Source: Acanthochromis polyacanthus
Lineage: Eukaryota > Chordata > Actinopteri > Pomacentridae
Direction of reading: 5' to 3'
Assembly: GCF_021347895.1 (NCBI RefSeq)
Contig: NC_067113.1
Span: 2,586,251-2,650,250 of the forward strand
DNA: 64,000 nt
Position 1 is the first letter of the stretch; each line of letters opens with the position of its first letter. Made by a program: the position numbers and the translations under genes. The notes beneath the pieces are model-generated. The model searched no databases, was not told the origin of the DNA, and saw only the letters and a list, made by a program, of their open reading frames with translations. Shown one piece after another: positions 11,290 to 24,745 of this stretch.

Positions 11290-11823
11290 CAACCCGGTCT
11301 CACGAGGATTCGTGAAACTGTCACGTAAATTTTTGTTTCGGTTTTGTGCGCACCAACTCGTCATGTTTTTCATGCCGCTCACAACGAAATGTTTATCGTG
11401 TTGCTCACAACGAAACCCGCTGTGGTAATCACATCTGAAAGTGGTTTATACCGGCGGATTCATGACAATCTAAGCTGTCCATCGGCATATACTGTTTGTG
11501 TAATCGCGTTTGCAGCCGTCGGACATTCTTTAAATTCCTATGCAAATTGGTAAGTGTACCACCGGGTTATGGTTAGGGTTATGGTTAGGGATAATGCAAT
11601 GCAAAATATAGCGTTGGATTTGCAACGGTTTCACATTAAAAATATAATATACCCATTTGTTTGAAATACGTTCTGAGTGGCACGAAAAATCCGCCGTTTA
11701 AAATACATTGGTGTGCATTTCGTTGTGAGCGGCACGAAAAACATGACAAAATCGTGCTGGTGTGCACGAAACCAAAACAAAAATTTACGTGACAGTTTCA
11801 CGAATCCTCGTGAGATTGGGCTG
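11290..11823. mobile_element. Long-TIR MITE, copy 2 (534 bp), 7-bp target duplication
   Basis: Same family as 6305-6846 with the interior inverted relative to it. It begins CAACCCGGTCTCACGAGGAT and ends GTGAGATTGGGCTG. GAAAAAC flanks it exactly (11283-11289 and 11824-11830). Finding 7 bp twice independently makes the duplication length a property of the family. The interior carries GGTTATGGTTAGGG tracts and the block of about 150 bp shared with 61707-61855. It is non-coding. Confidence 0.87.
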
Positions 11824-11830
11824 GAAAAAC

Positions 11831-14085
11831 AGCAGCAGTAAAAGCTGACATTTTTACTTCTGCATACTCAAAACAGTAAATTACACAATGGTTCAATAAA
11901 CATTGATGTTATTGATCGTGTTCGTTCTTAGCTGCAATGCTAAAAGGACTGATAGAACAGAAATGAATCACACTTCAAACTTCTACAAATGGCATCACTT
12001 TGTGTTTTAACAATAGATACACTCTTGTCCTTGGAGAGGGCTGATTCATTAATAATCTCCAACATGTAAACCACTGGACAGGTAGATATCCCAGTTTATG
12101 ATTCATTCAATCAGAAGAAAACAAAAGAAACAACATATATCACTGTTGTTTACAATAATTGGATTAAACTCATTCGTCTAACACGTCTGCTACCTAAAAC
12201 TCTTTTCTTCCAGTTTCTACTTCTAAATTCCACAACACTGTGGTCTTTATTGACATTTCTTTTTTGTTACGTTTCCGTCCTGCCATCAAATAAATCCACA
12301 CTAAACATACACTTCAGTGATTTGATCTACGACTTCAATACACCAGCCAGTAAATACTGTAACCTCGATTCATGGGCGACCTTTATGTCCTTCCATCAAA
12401 TCATTGTTTACTGCTTGTTGAGCTTCCTGACAACAGCAGATCTGTCGATGAGAACACATACATCCATATCAAAAGATAACATAAGTATTGAAGATGGAGG
12501 CAAAAGTGTCAAATCAAAGTTTGCCCTGAAGATCAAATGAAATCAGCCATGTTTGTCTAAGTAGTCTGTTGCACACAGATAGAGGCAGTTATAAAGCTCG
12601 TCATTATTTATAACTATGATTAAAAGGAAGAGGAAGAACAGACTTGAGTGCTGTTCTACTGTTTTAATAACAAACCATGTAGATTACAGCAGTTCTTTAA
12701 AAAATGAATCAGAAAAGAGTAGTGTGGATGCCCTAGAGGGAAGCTGATGAACAAGGAATGAATAAACAAGAATACAATTTCAAAAAGAGATAAACTAAAA
12801 ACAAGAAGTCTCTGAATTTCTTCAGTCGTTGTTCTGTAAGACAACAGTCTGATTTCCCCTGCAGCACTTTGGATAACAAATAAAGGTCACACACAACTAT
12901 TACACTTTATCTTCATTAAAACATTATCATGCAAGGTTTCATGTGACATTTCCACCCAGGGAGAGGCCCATTGTGCCATGAACATTTGTGTCTTTGCTAT
13001 GTGCCTCGACTCACAGCTGATCAGGAGCGTCTCCTGAATCAGAGCCTGACGAATGTCAGGAAATATAGAGGCATTTTTTTAACCTCTGTTTGACAGGTTA
13101 CCAACAAAAACTACTCAATTTGGATTATGGGAAAAAAAAACTAGCAGAAGGATCAGGGTTAAATTGTCATAGTGGGAATAAATATGGTTAGATTATAGAA
13201 CAGGTATCATTAAAATAAATGGATATGGCTATGAAACAGGAAACAAACTCTGGTCTGTCCATCTATTACCTATACACAACTTTATCCTGTAGGTCATGAA
13301 AAGCAGGGTAAATCATGGTCCCCAGTGTTAAAAGTCCAACCTTTTGTTGAACCTTCCGTTGAAACCGACCTCCTCCCTGTGTAGCCCTGATGCCTGTATA
13401 TGTCTCTCTTATGAATAAATCAGCTCCCTCCCTAGTGAGAGCACAATGAAACATTGCTAGTTTTAATAAGCTACTTGCAGAAACAGTCTATGGGATTGTT
13501 TCTACATGGATCATGTCTTACAACCACTTTGTATCACACGGCATTGATCAGCGTGCGTATATATACTCTACAACTGACTATGTCTGGTGTAACCAGTTCA
13601 CACCATTAAAACAGCACAAGTTCTCATTGGTGTACTTGTGGATATATACAGTATATATACACTTTTTTTTTTTTTTAAATCTGAAGTACTTGGCAGGGAG
13701 ATTGAATCTTTGAGATCTCGATGAATTGTGTGCGTGTCTTGTGTCTTTTCATATGATCCCTGACTGTCTGCACTGATGTACAGATCTGGACTCTGTTGGA
13801 GAGAGATCATCTTTCGAAAATCTCCTGATATTATTCTTTGTGTTATTTATATTTATATATGATTGACTGTATGTTTGGGTAGTTGTCATACTGCAGAACA
13901 AATTGGGGACTATCCTGAGACATCTCTGATGAGATGAAGATTAGTTCCAGGAAATTCACACTTTTATTTGCAGAAGTACAGCCTTAAACGCAACAGAACC
14001 CTGTTTCATCGTTGCATGTAGAGATCGATCCTTGCAACATTCTTGATGCCCCATTTTGAAGCCATCAGTCCATAATATCTTCTGC
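11831..14085. other. No gene seen
   Basis: AT-rich sequence. A 96-codon open frame at 12250-12540 has no recognisable domain. The stretch 13930-14085 and the sequence after 14347 may be two halves of one older repeat interrupted by the solo LTR, but I could not name it. Confidence 0.4.
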
Positions 14086-14089
14086 CATT

Positions 14090-14342
14090 TGTGACGACCC
14101 TCCATCTTCACACCAGGTGTGCCAGATCAGGAGCCAAGGGTCGCCACCTGATGGAGCACATCTGTAATCAGTGCAGCATTTAACGGCGGTGTGCCTGGGA
14201 GCTCCAGCCCCACGTGTGTGTTTTGCTCATGTAGGCTTTGACAGTCGTGTGGAATTGACTTGTGGCAATAAAAGCCCTGTTTTGCTCATCATGCAGTGGT
14301 TGTCTCCGTGTCTTGTTGAAACTAATGAGCCGAGTTGTAACA
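14090..14342 (+). mobile_element. Short solo LTR (253 bp) with 4-bp target duplication
   Basis: It begins TGTGACGACCCTCC and ends GAGTTGTAACA, carries a poly(A) signal in GGCAATAAAAGCCC near 14268, and is flanked by CATT at 14086-14089 and 14343-14346. TG...CA ends and a short duplication suit a Ty3/Gypsy-like LTR. Four bases are weak evidence alone; the structure supports the call more than the duplication does. Confidence 0.65.
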
Positions 14343-14346
14343 CATT

Positions 14347-17300
14347 CATTTGTAGCCCCTTTCTTGTGTTTTTCTTGCTGTGAAAGTCACTTGGCTTTGT
14401 TTTTTCATAGAAGGAATATCTCTTTGACTGCAAGCCCTCTTTATAGATCACTTTTGATCAGACCTCTCCAGACTGCGTGGGTGGACCAGCTGCTGGACAC
14501 CTACCAATTCCAAAGGGAAGCCAGCTAGATGTGTGCTCATCTGCCACTCTACACACTGTGTTTCCTGTCCTCAGGCTTGCCTATTTCTTTCCTCTGCAGA
14601 AGAGCTTGGTCCACCCATTTTTCAGAGATTTTTAGTGAAAAGGTCACTTCTTTAGCAACTTTAGCTTTTTAGTGTGGCTGTCCCTCATCCATTTGTATTC
14701 CACCTGCTGAGCTGATTCGGTGTCAAAAAAGATGTTCATTGGCACCTGTTACAGGGGAAATGTAATATCTCTAAAAAGAGATAAAAAGATTTTTCCTCAA
14801 AATTTTGTATTGTGTCTAACTATGATATTATAGTATAGGCTCAAAACAAACTGACATTGTTTTAACAATGCTTTGGTTTGGTAAATAGAACCCGTAAACA
14901 GGAAAGAAATGCGCTGTTTTGTTTTTCCCTCTCCAACCTGCTTCATTTGTCCTTATATGATAATGCAGGAATTCATGGTAGCATTCACAACATCAACCAC
15001 AGTTGTGTTCTTTACACTTTTGTTTTGAAAATTACAAAAACAGACATTCTATCTGTGTTTCTCTCTTTAAAAAAAAACAAAAAACAAAAAAAACAGGCTT
15101 TCCTTTAAATATTTTCTGGCTCAGACTGCTCAGTTTGTCTATGCATGCATCCATGTTCAGGTCTCTCAAGCAGAAGATTAAAAAATACAAAAACATTTTC
15201 TGCTTTCATGCCTATAAAGCTCGGTGTCCCTGTGTGAATAAGCAAACAAATGGAAGCGCACACACAAACAGACTCTTTCTGTCCTTGTAAGTTAGAGCTT
15301 CTCTGGGTTCTCAGCTCTCACACACAAGAAACAAAGCCTGTGTCGCTATGTTCCTTTCTCTGCGTTGTGACTGATTCGAGGACCACAGCATAAATAAGAA
15401 ACTATTTCATTACACATGTATGAATGAGAGAAGCCTATAGAGATCATGGAAGGTTACTGCCTCATAAATGAGTTGGACAATACAGTAACATAGAAAGTTT
15501 ATCCTAAAATAACTTCCTGTGTTATGCATTACTTTCTGTTCCAGCTGAGTTCACTTGACTTGCGATTTGAGTCTAGTGACTTATTCCACCAAAAGACATT
15601 CTGCTTCAGTGCTGTGTCCATGTTCATGTCCGTGTCCGTGTGTGTGTGTGTCACCTTGAACCTTTTTTTGTTGAATATATTTGGGCTTCCCAATTATAAT
15701 TGAGCTTTTTTGTGCTTTCATTTTAAATTCAGATTTTTGTATGTGTGTGTGTGTGTGTTTGCTGGAATGCTCATATGAAAATCAAAGTGCAGTGTTTATG
15801 TAAGAGTCAACAAACGGTTAAATGATCCAGCACATCCCTGTGGGTGCTGAGACATGGCACAGTTTGGCATTTACTCAGGCTCCATGTGATGATTGTGTTT
15901 GCTGTTTGTGTCCCTGAAACACGCTCTTTACTTGCTGCTGTTGATCGTACTCATCGCAGCCTGTCATGAAGCTGGGTATGAGCCAGGCAGGCAATGTTTA
16001 AACAAATTATTTCGACTGATGTCAAACACTCTTTTGAAGGGTTTTGTTTGAAGTGTCAATTAAGAACAAACACACATACTCACAGGCATAGCAGATGTGA
16101 TGAATTACTCCAGTGATGGTCGTGCTTTCCTTTTAAAGTTTGTGATGAAGTTATTTTTTTTTAATTATTTAATTTACACACACACACACACAGATGCACG
16201 TATATGCACACAATACATACACGCAGAGATGACCACTTCCACTGCAATCCGTCAATCACGTTCACACAAACAGATTACAAGATGGCACACACTCACACAC
16301 AAATCAAAGGCAGAGCAACTGTCACAGTGCTACTACATTAACAATTCTCTCTCTCTCACATACTCTCTCGCACACACATGGAGTGGTGACAGCTCTGGTC
16401 CTGGTCCCTTCCCTCACCTGGGGCTCTGTGAAATCATCCGAGTCTACAACATATAGACACATTTAGAGGTTTATATGTGTCTGCACTGGTATTACTAATG
16501 TTGTGGTAACATTAATGCTCACACAGTCACATTGTGGAGACTTTCTTTTGGGGAAAACAAGCAGGTTGTGGTAATATGAATCATTCAACTTTAGGGTGAA
16601 GGCTTGCTTTCAAGTTAAGGTTAGTCAAGTAGTGGGGATTGTTGTGGCTGGAACAAGGCTCCAGGAAATGTACTCTGAAGTGATGGAAAGACAACTATGT
16701 ATGATTGTAAGTTTCTATGGGTGTCTGGGGGGAGAGGCTTAGAGTTTGTTTGCAGAATTATACTCTGTTTCCTTACGCCAGTATCTGTGTTTGTGTGTAC
16801 AGTCTGTGTATTGTACATGCACTTTGAATGATATCTTTAGTCACAAACACTTTACTGCAAGGTTGAATTTCTAATATCAGGCACAAAAATGAATTCATTA
16901 GTCCTTTGGTTAAAAAAAAACATTCAAGCGTAGAATTTCTCTGGCCTCTGGTTGCACCCTATATCTGTTAATATTCATTAATTCAACTTATGTACTTCAG
17001 ACACATTTAAAAAGAAACTGGAAATTGTGTGTTTACGATGGATAAATATAAAACCCTGAGCAGAATTTTTATTCATGGTTTTACAGTAAAACTCAGGCGA
17101 GAACACTGATACCCCTCAAAGTTGTCTACATCCACGAAGTAGGTTAACTTAGCACAAAGGATAGAGCTGCAAACTTTAGAACACATGGGGAAGTATTAAA
17201 AGTTACTGCACCTGTCAAACGCAGTTGTGTACAAAACTCCCAAACAAGGTAAAACATGTCAATTAGAGAACTTTAAGGGTGCTGTTTGGTGGATTTTGGT

Positions 17301-17640
17301 ACTTTTGGACAGACTCGGGCTAATTGGTTTCAGGCTGTAGCTTCACATGAAACAGATCTTAGAGTCAATCTTCAGACAAGTCTTGGCAAGGAAATGAGAG
17401 TAACATGAAATCAGAAAGTCAAACTACTCCTTTAACAAAACCAATCTGTAAATGTACCACCGTCAACCTGATGCTGAACAGTGGAATCGGTGCAAAGTGA
17501 GACTGAAATGTTTTCCACTAGAATAAAGTCCATTCCTTGAGTTTCTTGACCGAAGTGGTTCTTCTTCATTAATTAACCAGTGTCTTCTTTAGTACCAGTT
17601 TCCCATTTCACAAATGATTCTGTAGAAAAGCATTTGTCTT
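14347..17640. other. No gene seen; short CA/GT tracts
   Basis: Only short open frames and small microsatellites were seen (about 15640-15655, 15741-15760 and 16178-16192). Sequence 14347-14640 may continue an unnamed repeat broken by the LTR. Confidence 0.4.
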
Positions 17641-17647
17641 TCATATA

Positions 17648-19282
<1,635 letters not shown>

Positions 19283-19544
19283 TAGTTTAATTAATGAACA
19301 GTGTGGTTTCCTTTGATGAAACTCAACTGTATGAATGACATAAAACAAGATGAAGTTGTGTTGGGAGTTGCAGATTGCATGTAGCATTTCATGAAATTGG
19401 CCTCTGTGCTGCATGGCCTTTTTCAGGGTCTTGCAGTTGCACAGAACTTTCAATTTTTTGAAACATTCTGTGTTTCTGTGACTGACTTCCCTGTCTTAAT
19501 GTCATGATGAAATGTAGCCTTTCTTCATTTGTTGCACAGAAAAG

Positions 19545-19951
19545 TTGTAATATTTATTCACTCCATTCATAAGATCATCTGTTGCTTTCAGTTCCATATG
19601 TTTGTACAGAACTGGGTAAAAAGACTTTTGTTTATTCTGCACCTTCTGCCTGGAATATGTTGCAGAAAGATTGGAAATTAGCTGAGTTAATCTCAATGAG
19701 TGCCTTTAAATCTAAACTGAGTTCTTGAGGCCATTTCCAGAACATGCACTTGTTTTTTTTTTTACAACTTGCTTGTAAATGTAATCATTATTATTTTTAT
19801 TTTTCATATTTTAATTATGTTTTAACTGTGTAATTTTATAACAGTGTTTTATACTTGCTGCTGTCTATCTTGGCCAGGACTCCCTTGAAAAAGAGGTTCT
19901 TAATCTCAGCAGGATGTCTCCCGGTTAAATAAAGGCTAAATAAAATAAAAT
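19545..19951 (+). pseudogene. LINE 3' end (5'-truncated)
   Basis: A plus-strand frame contains TFVYSAPSAWNMLQKDWKL followed by ISMSAFKSKL, the end of ORF2 in a common fish non-LTR element. It is followed by the conserved tail words CTTGGCCAGGACTCCCTTG and GGTTAAATAAAGGCTAAATAAAATAAAA. Everything upstream of the last roughly 60 codons is missing. The same protein ending occurs on the minus strand at 56254-57105. Clade (L2/CR1 group) is inferred. Confidence 0.65.
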
Positions 19952-20123
19952 AACATTTGTTTGGCTATATTTGCTCGAATATGGATTAGGGCTATCAGTA
20001 CAATGGAATTGATGGTGTCAAAAGTTATCACAATGAAACCTTCAACTGTGTATTGAATAATATACTCAAAATGAATGCAAGCAATTTTTGATCCATGTTA
20101 TGCATTTAATGTACACACATATA

Positions 20124-21467
20124 CACTCAACAAAAATATAAACGCAACACTTTTGTTTTTGCTCCCATTTTTTATGAAATCTAAAACTTTTTCCGCATAC
20201 ACAATATCACCATTTCTCTCAAATGTTGTTCACAAATCTGTCTAAATCTGTGATAGTGAGCACTTCTCCTTTGCTGAGATAATCCATCCCACCTCACAGG
20301 TGTGTCATATCAAGATGCTGATTAGACACCATGATTAGTGCACAGGTGTGCCTCAGACTGCCCACAATAAAAGGACACTCTGAAATGTGCAGTTTTGTTT
20401 TGTTTATTTTTTTTTTTTTTTTTTTTTTCAGATCCTTGCAACATGGGGTCGCGCATTATCCTGCTGCAACATGAGGTGAAGTTCTTGGAGTTATGGCACA
20501 ACAATGGGCCTCAGGATCTCGTCACGGTATCTCTGTGCATTCAAAATGCCATCAATAAAATGCACCTGTGTTCTTCGTCCATAACAGACGCCTGTCCACA
20601 CCATAACCCACCGCCACCATGGGCCACTCCATCCACAACACTGACATCAGAAAACCGCTCACCCGCACGACGCCACACACGCTGTCTGCTATCTGCCCTG
20701 AACAGTGTAAACCGGGATTCATCCGTGAAGAGAACACCTCTCCAACGTGCCAGACACCATCCAATGTGAGCATTTGCCCACTCAAGTCGGTTACGACAAC
20801 GAACTAGAGTCAGGTCTAGACCCCAATGAGGACGAAGAGCATGCAGATGAGCTTCCCTGAGATGGTTTCTGACAGTTTGTGCAGAAATTCTTTGGTTATG
20901 CAAACCGATTGTTTCAGCAGCTGTCCGAGTGGCTGGTCTCAGATCATCTTGGAAGTGAACATGCTGGATGTGAAGGTCCTGGGCTGGTGTGGTTACACGT
21001 TGTCTGCGGTTGTGAGGCTGTTTGGATGTACTGCCAAATTCTCTGAAACGCCTTTGGAGACGGCTTATGGCAGAGAAATGAACATTCAATACACGAGCAA
21101 CAGCTCTGGTTGACATTCCTGCTGTTAGCATGCCAATTGCACGCTCCCTCAAATCTTGCCACATCTGTGGCATTGTGCTGTGATAAAACTGCACATTTCA
21201 GAGTGTCCTTTTATTGTGGGCAGTCTAAGGCACAGCTGTGCACTAATCATGGTGTCTAATCAGTATCTTGATATGGAACACCTGTGAGGTGGGATGGATT
21301 ATCTCAGCAAAGGAGAAGTGCTCACTATCACAGATTTAGACAGATTTGTGAACAATATTTGAGAGAAATGGTGATATTGTGTATGTGGAAAAAGTTTTAG
21401 ATCTTTGACTTCATCTCACAAAAAATGGGAGCAAAAAAAAGTGTTGCGTTTATATTTTTGTTGAATG
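20124..21467 (-). mobile_element. Tc1-like element B (1344 bp), internally deleted
   Basis: The ends read CACTCAACAAAAATATAAAC and GTTTATATTTTTGTTGAATG, flanked by TA at 20122-20123 and 21468-21469. The terminal repeats are unusually long, about 270 bp, and still highly similar. The left part of the interior ends in a T-tract (20407-20428) where the transposase 3' portion should be, which marks an internal deletion. Confidence 0.93.
20430..21173 (-). pseudogene. Tc1-family transposase, truncated and frameshifted
   Basis: The frame starts MPQMWQDLRERAIGML with a helix-turn-helix region (STRAVARVLNVHFSAISRLQ) and keeps the first catalytic Asp in [13 protein letters not shown]. After VAHGGGG the frame breaks by one base near 20620. 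Beyond it the other frame reads VMVWTGVCYGRRTQVHF-like sequence, then the second Asp region [12 protein letters not shown]. There the sequence stops at the T-tract, so the catalytic Glu segment and C-terminus are absent. It cannot make an active enzyme. Confidence 0.88.
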
Positions 21468-21469
21468 TA

Positions 21470-21913
21470 TTTTAGGTATGTTATCAATTTATTTTCATCT
21501 AGCCTAAAGAGTAGAACCTGCAATTTTATTCTTATGTTTACACCTTTTATTATTTTCTCAGGAACCCGTGATCATCCTCAACACTGAATAATTGGATTTT
21601 TAAAATAAAGAAATTAACTAACGCCTCTGCGTTCCTGAACCAACTCATCCAACAGATCATGACAGCTACACATCCTGCAGTGGCCTCCCTCTCACTACAA
21701 CAAAGGCTGCGCAAGCATCACTTTCCTTCTGCAAAACATGTGAATTTACAAATTACAATTGGTTTTCCAATTTTCAAAGTCATTCTAAATTCATCACCAA
21801 CTGCTTCTAGTGATGATCACAGCTCATTAGTTTATCTGCATTTATGCATTCATTCATTGTCTGTTGTTGTTTATTGCTTGTCACAGTAGTATTTAATAAA
21901 TGTTTGAATATAA

Positions 21914-21916
<3 letters not shown>
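21470..21916. other. No gene seen
   Basis: Spacer between two Tc1 elements. No feature was recognised except the AT microsatellite that follows. Confidence 0.4.

Positions 21917-21953
<37 letters not shown>
21917..21953. repeat. (AT)n microsatellite, left half
   Basis: Together with 22627-22685, this (TA)n tract looks like one microsatellite split by element C. Confidence 0.85.
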
Positions 21954-21954
<1 letters not shown>

Positions 21955-22192
21955 TGACTGTCAATAGAAACTTTGAGGTAGAAATGTATGCAAAATTCTA
22001 CTTGTAGGGGGGTTATAATTATTCATTGTGGATTTACTGATGATCTAGTGCCCTGGTAGTTGAGATAATGATGAGTTGTCATTTTGTCATGATTCATTGC
22101 ACATGGGTTGGTCACTTTGCAAAAGTGAACCAAATACACACCAAGCAATACTCAGTGAGTATCTGCACAATTTAAGAATGGGTTTTGAAGGC

Positions 22193-22202
22193 CTATATAA
22201 AG
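22193..22202 (+). promoter_or_regulatory. Likely TATA box of element C
   Basis: CCTATATAAAGG lies about 45 bp upstream of the ATG at 22244, a spacing compatible with a short 5' leader. This is inferred from sequence alone. Confidence 0.5.
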
Positions 22203-22243
22203 GCCCAAAAAAGGCCACCATTGTTAGTCCAGTGAACAGCATC

Positions 22244-22426
22244 ATGCCGCGTCTATCACATGAACAATGTCTCCGGGCACTGGGTATGGTGGAGGCCGGT
22301 TTGAGCTACAGTGATGTAGCCAGGCGTATGGGCTGTTCCCAACCCACAATCAGACTCCTGGTCCAAGGCATGTGCCGACGGATTGCTGCCTGCATCAAAG
22401 CAAATGGAGGCCATACTCGGTATTGA
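22244..22426 (+). CDS. 60-residue transposase remnant: N-terminal HTH fused to C-terminal tail
   Basis: This open frame encodes 60 residues. Residues 1-40 (MPRLSHEQCLRALGMVEAG, then SYSDVARRMGCSQPTIRLLV) are the first helix-turn-helix of a Tc1-type transposase. Residues 41-60 (end KANGGHTRY) are the family's C-terminus. The whole catalytic core is missing, yet the join kept the frame and a normal stop. It has no enzyme activity. A TATA-like box sits upstream. It may be a passive relic, or a DNA-binding peptide that could occupy element ends; nothing here shows which. Confidence 0.75.
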   Translation: MPRLSHEQCLRALGMVEAGLSYSDVARRMGCSQPTIRLLVQGMCRRIAACIKANGGHTRY

Positions 22427-22623
22427 CTGTTGTGACTTTGTGTTTGGCAGGTGCCGTTTCTTTTGTGAAATTCTTTATTTTGAAATCATTCTTGAAACTT
22501 TAGATTTTTGTTTCTGTATGCCAATATGCTAAACAAATAATTCATATGAAGAAAATCCAGTTTCGAGCTTCAAAATAAAAATTTTGTTGAAAAATATGGT
22601 CTCAAAGTTTTTAATGACTGTCA

Positions 22624-22626
<3 letters not shown>

Positions 22627-22685
<59 letters not shown>
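22627..22685. repeat. (TA)n(TG)n microsatellite
   Basis: TA dinucleotides run to about 22671, then TG dinucleotides. This is the right flank of element C. Confidence 0.92.
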
Positions 22686-23059
22686 AATACAGGGATGTCC
22701 ATAAAAGATTGGCATAAAAATGTATTATTGGTCAATATCGTTATCAGTTTTTTGCCTATCATCAAGACCGATAAAATAAAGCCTGGATTTCGCCGGCATT
22801 TACCGGCGCACAAATGATCACATCATCAAACTGCGTCGTGAAGCATGTAAACAACCATTTCGGATTTCCAGCAGGCAGTGCCGGTTTTTGGCTCAAAAAA
22901 AAAAAGAAAAAAAAAAGATCGGACTTCATTGCCAGTCAAGTTCATCTACCAATGGAATAAGGGGACGAAGCTTTTGCTCTCAACCAAACTAATATCATTA
23001 GCCAATGGGAAGTAGAGTGGGGGCGGGTCTCAGAGAGTTGTGAGATCCAGCTGCAAGTG

Positions 23060-23297
23060 AGTCCACTCTTGTCGTGGTTACAGTGATGCAGTGACATAGA
23101 AATCTTTAACAAATCCGTGGATCCAGACTATAAGCTGCATCACTGCCAAAATCATTGTGTCATTTCTGACCTTCCCTGAAAATTTCATACAAATCCATGT
23201 TCCATTTTATTGAGTGAGGTTGTCAACGGACAAATAGATGGAAGGACATACGTATGCTGATCGTCACAACTCCACCGCGTTCCTTGGCAGAGTAAAA
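23060..23297 (+). repeat. CCGCC-ended repeat copy inside the hAT element
   Basis: GACCTTCCCTGAAAATTTCATACAAATCC and the end CCACCGCGTTCCTTGGCAGAG belong to the same family as 5120-5640 (there on the other strand), 50290-50500 and 59941-60231. The left boundary is uncertain. Confidence 0.5.
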
Positions 23298-23298
23298 A

Positions 23299-24215
23299 TA
23301 AATGGGGCTTTGTGTGGTAAGAAGAGTTAAACAGAGACGGAAAGCCCTTTGGTTGCTGGTGCAAAAAACTGAAGGAGCTGGGTACTTGATTCTGTACCAT
23401 GTGTTACAAAAACTCATGTAGGCAACTAGCGGCAAAAAAGTGCTGCCACGTCACGAGTCAGACTCACAGAAACTCACAACTTGTTTACTGAGCGCAACAG
23501 TCACCGCTGAGGTACCGACGTCAGACTGACCGGGTTTGTGATTTAAAAACACGCATATGTTCGTTCATTGCAGAACACGACTTGTCGTTCACTAGATCTT
23601 AGCCATTGTTGATGTGTGCTGAAGATAAAAATGATTTGTCAAAACTGTCCGTGTCAAATTCAATTCAATTCAATTCAATTTTATTTACCGGTATATAGCG
23701 TCAATTACAGTCAAATCGTCTCAAGACGCTTTACAGAACCCATATGCCTGACCCCCAGAGCAAGCCCAAAGGCGACAGTGGCAAGGAAAACACCCTTTTA
23801 ACAGGGAAGAAACCTCGAGCAGAACCCGGCTCTATATGGGGGGACCCATCTGCCTGCTGGCCGGGCGGGTTGAGAAGGACAGAGGAGGGCAAGAGGGAGG
23901 GATGGGAGAAGAGGGAGGGGTGGGATCAGCATGCTGGTTCCATAAATGCACATGGCATAGCACCAGCATTAAGAAAAGTCTTTCTGAAAGTCTCAAAAAA
24001 TGTGTTTTCTCATTGGATATTGACGAAGCCACTCGACAGAGTATGGACAACAGTCTGAATGTGCTTGTACATTTTTTATGATGATGCGGCCAGAGGAACT
24101 CAACATCTGGCAAACAGAAAAGTGAACACTGCCTCAGCACTTATAGAAGAAGTAAAAGATGTCAGAAAGAAAGAAGAAATAGATAGCTTACTAGTTCTTG
24201 TAGAACAGGAAATGT
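23299..24215 (+). pseudogene. hAT-like zinc-finger transposase remnant
   Basis: One frame from about 23299 has a BED/C2H2-like zinc finger: CWCKKLK, then FCTMCYKNS, then CCHVTSQTHR. It continues through FIAEHDLSFTR to LSKLSVS, is broken by the 23652-23931 retroposon, and resumes with FSLDIDEATRQSMDNSLNV and RGTQHLANRKVNTASALIEE. IAEH-LSF followed by the S-IDEAT box (first catalytic Asp) is a pattern I associate with fish hAT-type transposases. Several in-frame stops are present (in the finger linker and after FTRS) and the C-terminal half is missing. The assignment rests on motif order; a profile search against hAT families would settle it. Confidence 0.55.
23652..23931 (-). mobile_element. 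Retroposon with (TTGAA)n tail, copy 2
   Basis: Nearly identical over its length to the tail-proximal 270 bp of 9047-9633: on the minus strand GGTTTCTTCCCTG, GTAAAGCGTCTTGAGACGA and a (TTGAA)n tail. It is 5'-truncated and interrupts the hAT-like frame. Plus-strand open frames over it are artefacts. Confidence 0.8.
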
Positions 24216-24477
24216 TTTTTTTTAACTGAACTATAGTTGTCTGTTGTAAACTGTATTTGTCTATTTATTTGTGTCTGGTTATTTAGGTTACCAGTTCATA
24301 GAGCACTTTAATGGTTTTATTATTTGAACTGAATTATAGTTTGCTGTTATAAAATCAATTTTTATTTCTTTTTAATTTTTGGACTGTAGTTGTTTACATA
24401 GTCGTATTTCAGAATAACTAGTGCACATATTGTTAAAAGGTGAATCAATGTGCTTTTCCCAAGTCTTTTACTGATTA

Positions 24478-24745
24478 ATAATAACAATAATAATGGATTA
24501 GATTTATATAGCGCTTTTCAAGGCACTCAGAGCGCTTCACAATGAATCCATTATTTATTCGCTCACACATTCTCACTCTGGTGGTGGCAAACTACATTTG
24601 TAGCCACAGCTACGATGGGGCAGACTGATGGAGGCATGGCTGCCAATCTGCGCTGATGGCCCCTCTGACCACCACCAACATTCATACGCATCCATACTAC
24701 AGTGTGAGTAGCAGCACTGGAAGCAAGGTGGATTAGATGCTAAAT
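24478..24745 (-). mobile_element. SINE-like repeat with TATATAGCGC tail
   Basis: ATTTATATAGCGCTTTTCAA, CTCAGAGCGCTTCACAATG and TGTAGCCACAGCTACGATGGGG are words of a common fish interspersed repeat with an L2-like tail. The tRNA-like head expected at the far end is missing, so the copy is truncated. Confidence 0.6.

Larger units (their letters stand above)
21954..22626 (+). mobile_element. Tc1-like deletion derivative C (about 673 bp)
   Basis: The left end CTGACTGTCAATAGAAACTT and the complement of the right end, CTGACAGTCATTAAAAACTT, are imperfect inverted repeats. Both flanks are (TA)n, so it inserted in a TA microsatellite. Inside, an in-frame deletion joins the first and last parts of a transposase gene (22244-22426). 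The exact base at the right end is uncertain because the flank is repetitive. Confidence 0.82.

Noticed and set aside
12250..12540. 96-residue ORF
   Set aside because: No motif, conserved neighbour or splice context to support it.
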